DNA of 15,153 bases, from positions 1-15,153 of the forward strand of contig CABJBO010000039.1 in assembly GCA_902363875.1 (NCBI GenBank), read 5' to 3'. The notes under the pieces were generated by a model. That model was not told the DNA's origin and searched no databases. It worked only from the letters and a program-made list of their open reading frames with translations. This DNA comes from Coriobacteriaceae bacterium (GTDB taxonomy: Bacteria > Actinomycetota > Coriobacteriia > Coriobacteriales > Coriobacteriaceae). The translations under genes were made by a program, and so were the position numbers. This document shows, one piece after another, positions 13,543-15,153 of this stretch (position 1 is the first letter of the stretch; every line of letters begins with the position of its first letter).

Positions 13543-14505
13543 CTACTCGTGGATGCGGGTACCGGAGAGACCGGCCATGGTCTCGGCGGCCTTGTCCAGG
13601 GCGCCGATGATGCAGGTGCGGCCCTTGCGGGAGCGGGCAAACTTGATGGCGGCGCGGACCTTGGGCTCCATGGAACCCTTGCCGAACTGGCCCTCGTCGG
13701 CCAGACGCTCGGCCTCGTCGGCGGTGAGGTCCTCGAGCTCCTCCTGGTTGGGCTTGCCAAAGTTGATGGCGACATGCTCAACGGCGGTCAGCAGGAACAG
13801 AACGTCGGCGTCGCAGTCCTCGGCCAGCAGCTCGCCGCCCAGGTCCTTGTCGATGACGGCGGGAACGCCCTTGTAGCAGCCCTTGTTCTCGTAGTCGCGG
13901 ACGACGGGGATGCCGCCGCCACCGCAGGCGATGACAATGAACTCGTTGTCGAGCAGGTTGAGGATGGAGTCAGCCTCGACGATCTTCTTGGGATCGGGGG
14001 AAGCGACGACGCGACGCCAGCCGCGGCCGGAATCCTCGACGAAGACCTTGGAGGGATCCTCGGCCATGAACTCCTTGGCCTGCTCCTCGGTGTAGAAGGG
14101 GCCGATCGGCTTAGTCGGGTTCTTGAACGCGGGATCGTCGGGATCGCACTCGATCTGGGTGACGACGGTGGCGGCGTGCCAACGCTTATAGCGCTTGTGC
14201 ATCTCGCGGCCGATGCCCTGCTGCAGGTGATAACCAATGTAGCCCTGGGACATGGCGCCGCACTCGGGCAGCGGCATCTCGGGGGTACCGATGGCGTCGT
14301 GGGCAGCGGCGAAGGCGTTCTGGATCATGCCGACCTGCGGGCCGTTGCCGTGGGTGATGATGATCTCATTACCCTGCTCGATAAGACCGAGGAGAGCGTG
14401 GGCGGTGTTGCTCACGGCCTCGATCTGCTCGACGGGGTTGTTGCCGAGGGCGTTGCCGCCAAGGGCGACGACAATACGATCGGGCTTGCCAAGAGGCTTA
14501 GACAT
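13543..14505 (-). CDS. arcC: Carbamate kinase
   Basis: The 320-residue cytoplasmic enzyme catalyses carbamoyl phosphate + ADP to ATP + carbamate, the energy-yielding last step of arginine-deiminase-like, agmatine or ureide catabolism. The amino-acid-kinase fold is clear: ALGGNAL (14-20), HGNGPQVG (52-59), the carbamate-kinase insert with CDPDDPAFKNPTKPIGPFY (120-138), RGWRRVVASPDP (161-172), ACGGGGIPV (193-201), DLGGELLA (211-218) and GSMEPKV near 268. The length is normal for the family. The ATG at 14505 has GAAAGGA eight bases upstream; an upstream in-frame start would add 19 residues without a site. No carbamoyltransferase or deiminase is in the window, so its pathway partner is elsewhere. 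Codon use is strongly biased, as in the permease and amidohydrolase genes. Confidence 0.95.
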   Translation of the reverse strand: MSKPLGKPDRIVVALGGNALGNNPVEQIEAVSNTAHALLGLIEQGNEIIITHGNGPQVGMIQNAFAAAHDAIGTPEMPLPECGAMSQGYIGYHLQQGIGREMHKRYKRWHAATVVTQIECDPDDPAFKNPTKPIGPFYTEEQAKEFMAEDPSKVFVEDSGRGWRRVVASPDPKKIVEADSILNLLDNEFIVIACGGGGIPVVRDYENKGCYKGVPAVIDKDLGGELLAEDCDADVLFLLTAVEHVAINFGKPNQEELEDLTADEAERLADEGQFGKGSMEPKVRAAIKFARSRKGRTCIIGALDKAAETMAGLSGTRIHE

Positions 14506-14940
14506 TGCTGGAATCCTTTCTGTAAAAGGCCTACAACCCATTAATAACCCGCGTCCGTGCAATACGCGAGTTTATTAAGGTTTATATTCTCTTTATCGCT
14601 CATTTTATTCATTTTGAAAATAGTTTAACGGTGAACGGTCGTTTTTACCCGCTCAGCGTAAAGAAGCCCAGCTCACACATGTTTACGTCATCTACGTGCG
14701 ACTTTATTTAATTAGAGCAGAGATTAGGCTGGATTATGCAAACTATATCTTTGCTAAACACATAACGGACACTGCAATTATTTACTCGCACTATACGAGA
14801 TTCTATGCACTTGCAAGACAAGTATGCACCCCTGCAATAACACGGGGCTTTTCATCCAACAAAAGGGATAGCCAATCGCGCTTCACTTTGCGGCAAGCGA
14901 CTGTGAGTTTGCAGTATAGAACTTTACCGTCGGGTATTGC
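14506..14940. other. AT-rich intergenic region upstream of carbamate kinase
   Basis: This stretch is clearly more AT-rich than its surroundings and no gene is supported. It must hold the carbamate kinase promoter on the minus strand. Candidates are TTTTCA-17 bp-GATAAA and TATAAA (14586-14581), none convincing. Other signals are the palindrome at 14541-14578, an inverted repeat CTCG/CGAG around 14788-14802, and a weak plus-strand terminator-like CCCC/GGGG stem with CTTTT (14829-14852). Confidence 0.5.
14541..14578. promoter_or_regulatory. Palindrome in the carbamate kinase leader
   Basis: TTAATAA-cc-CGCG (14541-14553) and CGCG-agt-TTATTAA (14565-14578) form an imperfect inverted repeat around an 11-nt centre, about 40 nt upstream of the start codon. 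It could be an operator or a 5' UTR hairpin. No regulator can be assigned. Confidence 0.4.
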
Positions 14941-15090
14941 ATGAACGCCGTCGACGCCCTCTCGCTCCTGCGCGCCCAGGCAATCGAGAACATCAGCGGC
15001 GTCCCCAGTCTTTTTGCATGGCACCGCGCCGGCTCGATGGCTCTGGGACCTAAGCGAATCTTTGCTATCTGCCAATTTTTGTATGATTAG
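14941..15090 (+). CDS. Small ORF or gene remnant, 49 residues, unknown
   Basis: ATG to TAG encodes 49 residues beginning MNAVDALSLLRAQAIENISG. The first 100 bases are rich in GTC, GAC, GCC, CTC and CTG codons like genuine genes here, and contrast with the AT-rich DNA on both sides. The last dozen codons turn AT-rich. There is no good ribosome binding site and no domain is recognised. It could be a small protein, the decayed 5' end of a longer gene, or chance. Confidence 0.25.
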   Translation: MNAVDALSLLRAQAIENISGVPSLFAWHRAGSMALGPKRIFAICQFLYD

Positions 15091-15122
15091 GGGCAAATCT
15101 ATTGGCTCTGTTAGACCAAGGT

Positions 15123-15153
15123 TGACATAAAAACGATGTCACCGCGAGGCGGT
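15123..15153. repeat. Two adjacent inverted repeats at the window edge
   Basis: TGACAT-aaaaacg-ATGTCA (15123-15141) and ACCGC-gag-GCGGT (15141-15153) abut each other. The second could be half of a terminator or an operator, but the window ends at its last base. Confidence 0.35.

Noticed and set aside
13549..14544. 331-residue open frame on the plus strand opposite carbamate kinase
   Set aside because: The same codon-bias artefact; the minus-strand gene has all family motifs, a ribosome site and a terminator.
14473..14562. Upstream start giving carbamate kinase 19 extra residues
   Set aside because: The extra residues do not resemble the family N terminus, and the ATG at 14505 has a well-spaced GAAAGGA.
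14580..14940. tRNA or known riboswitch in the AT-rich spacer
   Set aside because: No cloverleaf, no GGTTCRANYCC-type T-arm and no recognisable riboswitch core was found on either strand.
14803..15096. 97-residue minus-strand open frame near the right edge
   Set aside because: No ribosome site and no domain. It spans both the AT-rich spacer and the coding-like island on the other strand.

Overview
This 15.2-kb window looks like chromosome from a moderately high-GC Gram-positive actinobacterium of the Coriobacteriia, most like Collinsella. That is inferred from the gene families, codon use and strong GGAGG-type ribosome binding sites; no search was run. Eleven of the twelve well-supported genes lie on the minus strand. 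The exception is the C39-like peptidase gene at about 12.0-13.0 kb.

Read in the direction of transcription (right to left), the layout is as follows. (i) 14505-13543: carbamate kinase, with its own terminator. (ii) 13435-13032: a 404-bp non-coding element bounded by perfect 15-bp terminal inverted repeats and containing three exact-period 62-bp palindromic units. It lies between the convergent 3' ends of carbamate kinase and the C39 gene. (iii) 11677-8817: an APC-family amino-acid permease followed by an imidazolonepropionase/prolidase-like amidohydrolase, ending in a terminator. (iv) 8704-4141: LytS-type histidine kinase, LytTR response regulator, zinc-dependent phospholipase C-like protein and UMF1-type MFS transporter, ending in a terminator at 4025-3991. 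(v) 3969-653: glycosyltransferase, a second LytS-type kinase (4-bp ATGA overlap with the glycosyltransferase) and a second LytTR regulator, ending in a terminator. (vi) 556-89: a YfcE-type phosphoesterase with a bidirectional terminator.

The most striking biology is the pair of paralogous LytS/LytTR systems within 8 kb. Each shares a gene cluster with an enzyme expected to act on envelope or lipid material: a glycosyltransferase for one, a phospholipase C-like protein for the other. The permease, amidohydrolase and carbamate kinase point to fermentative use of amino acids or small amides for nitrogen and ATP, but their substrates cannot be read from the sequence.

Two structural features need attention. 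First, intrinsic terminators lie 21-39 nt upstream of three start codons (phosphoesterase, glycosyltransferase, second kinase). A promoter cannot fit comfortably in those gaps, so expression may depend on read-through, attenuation or promoters upstream of the hairpin. Second, the 404-bp element is a good candidate for a mobile, non-autonomous, hairpin-rich repeat family. The gene-free stretches at 11678-12033 and 14506-14940 hold several hairpins and palindromes but no RNA family I recognise.
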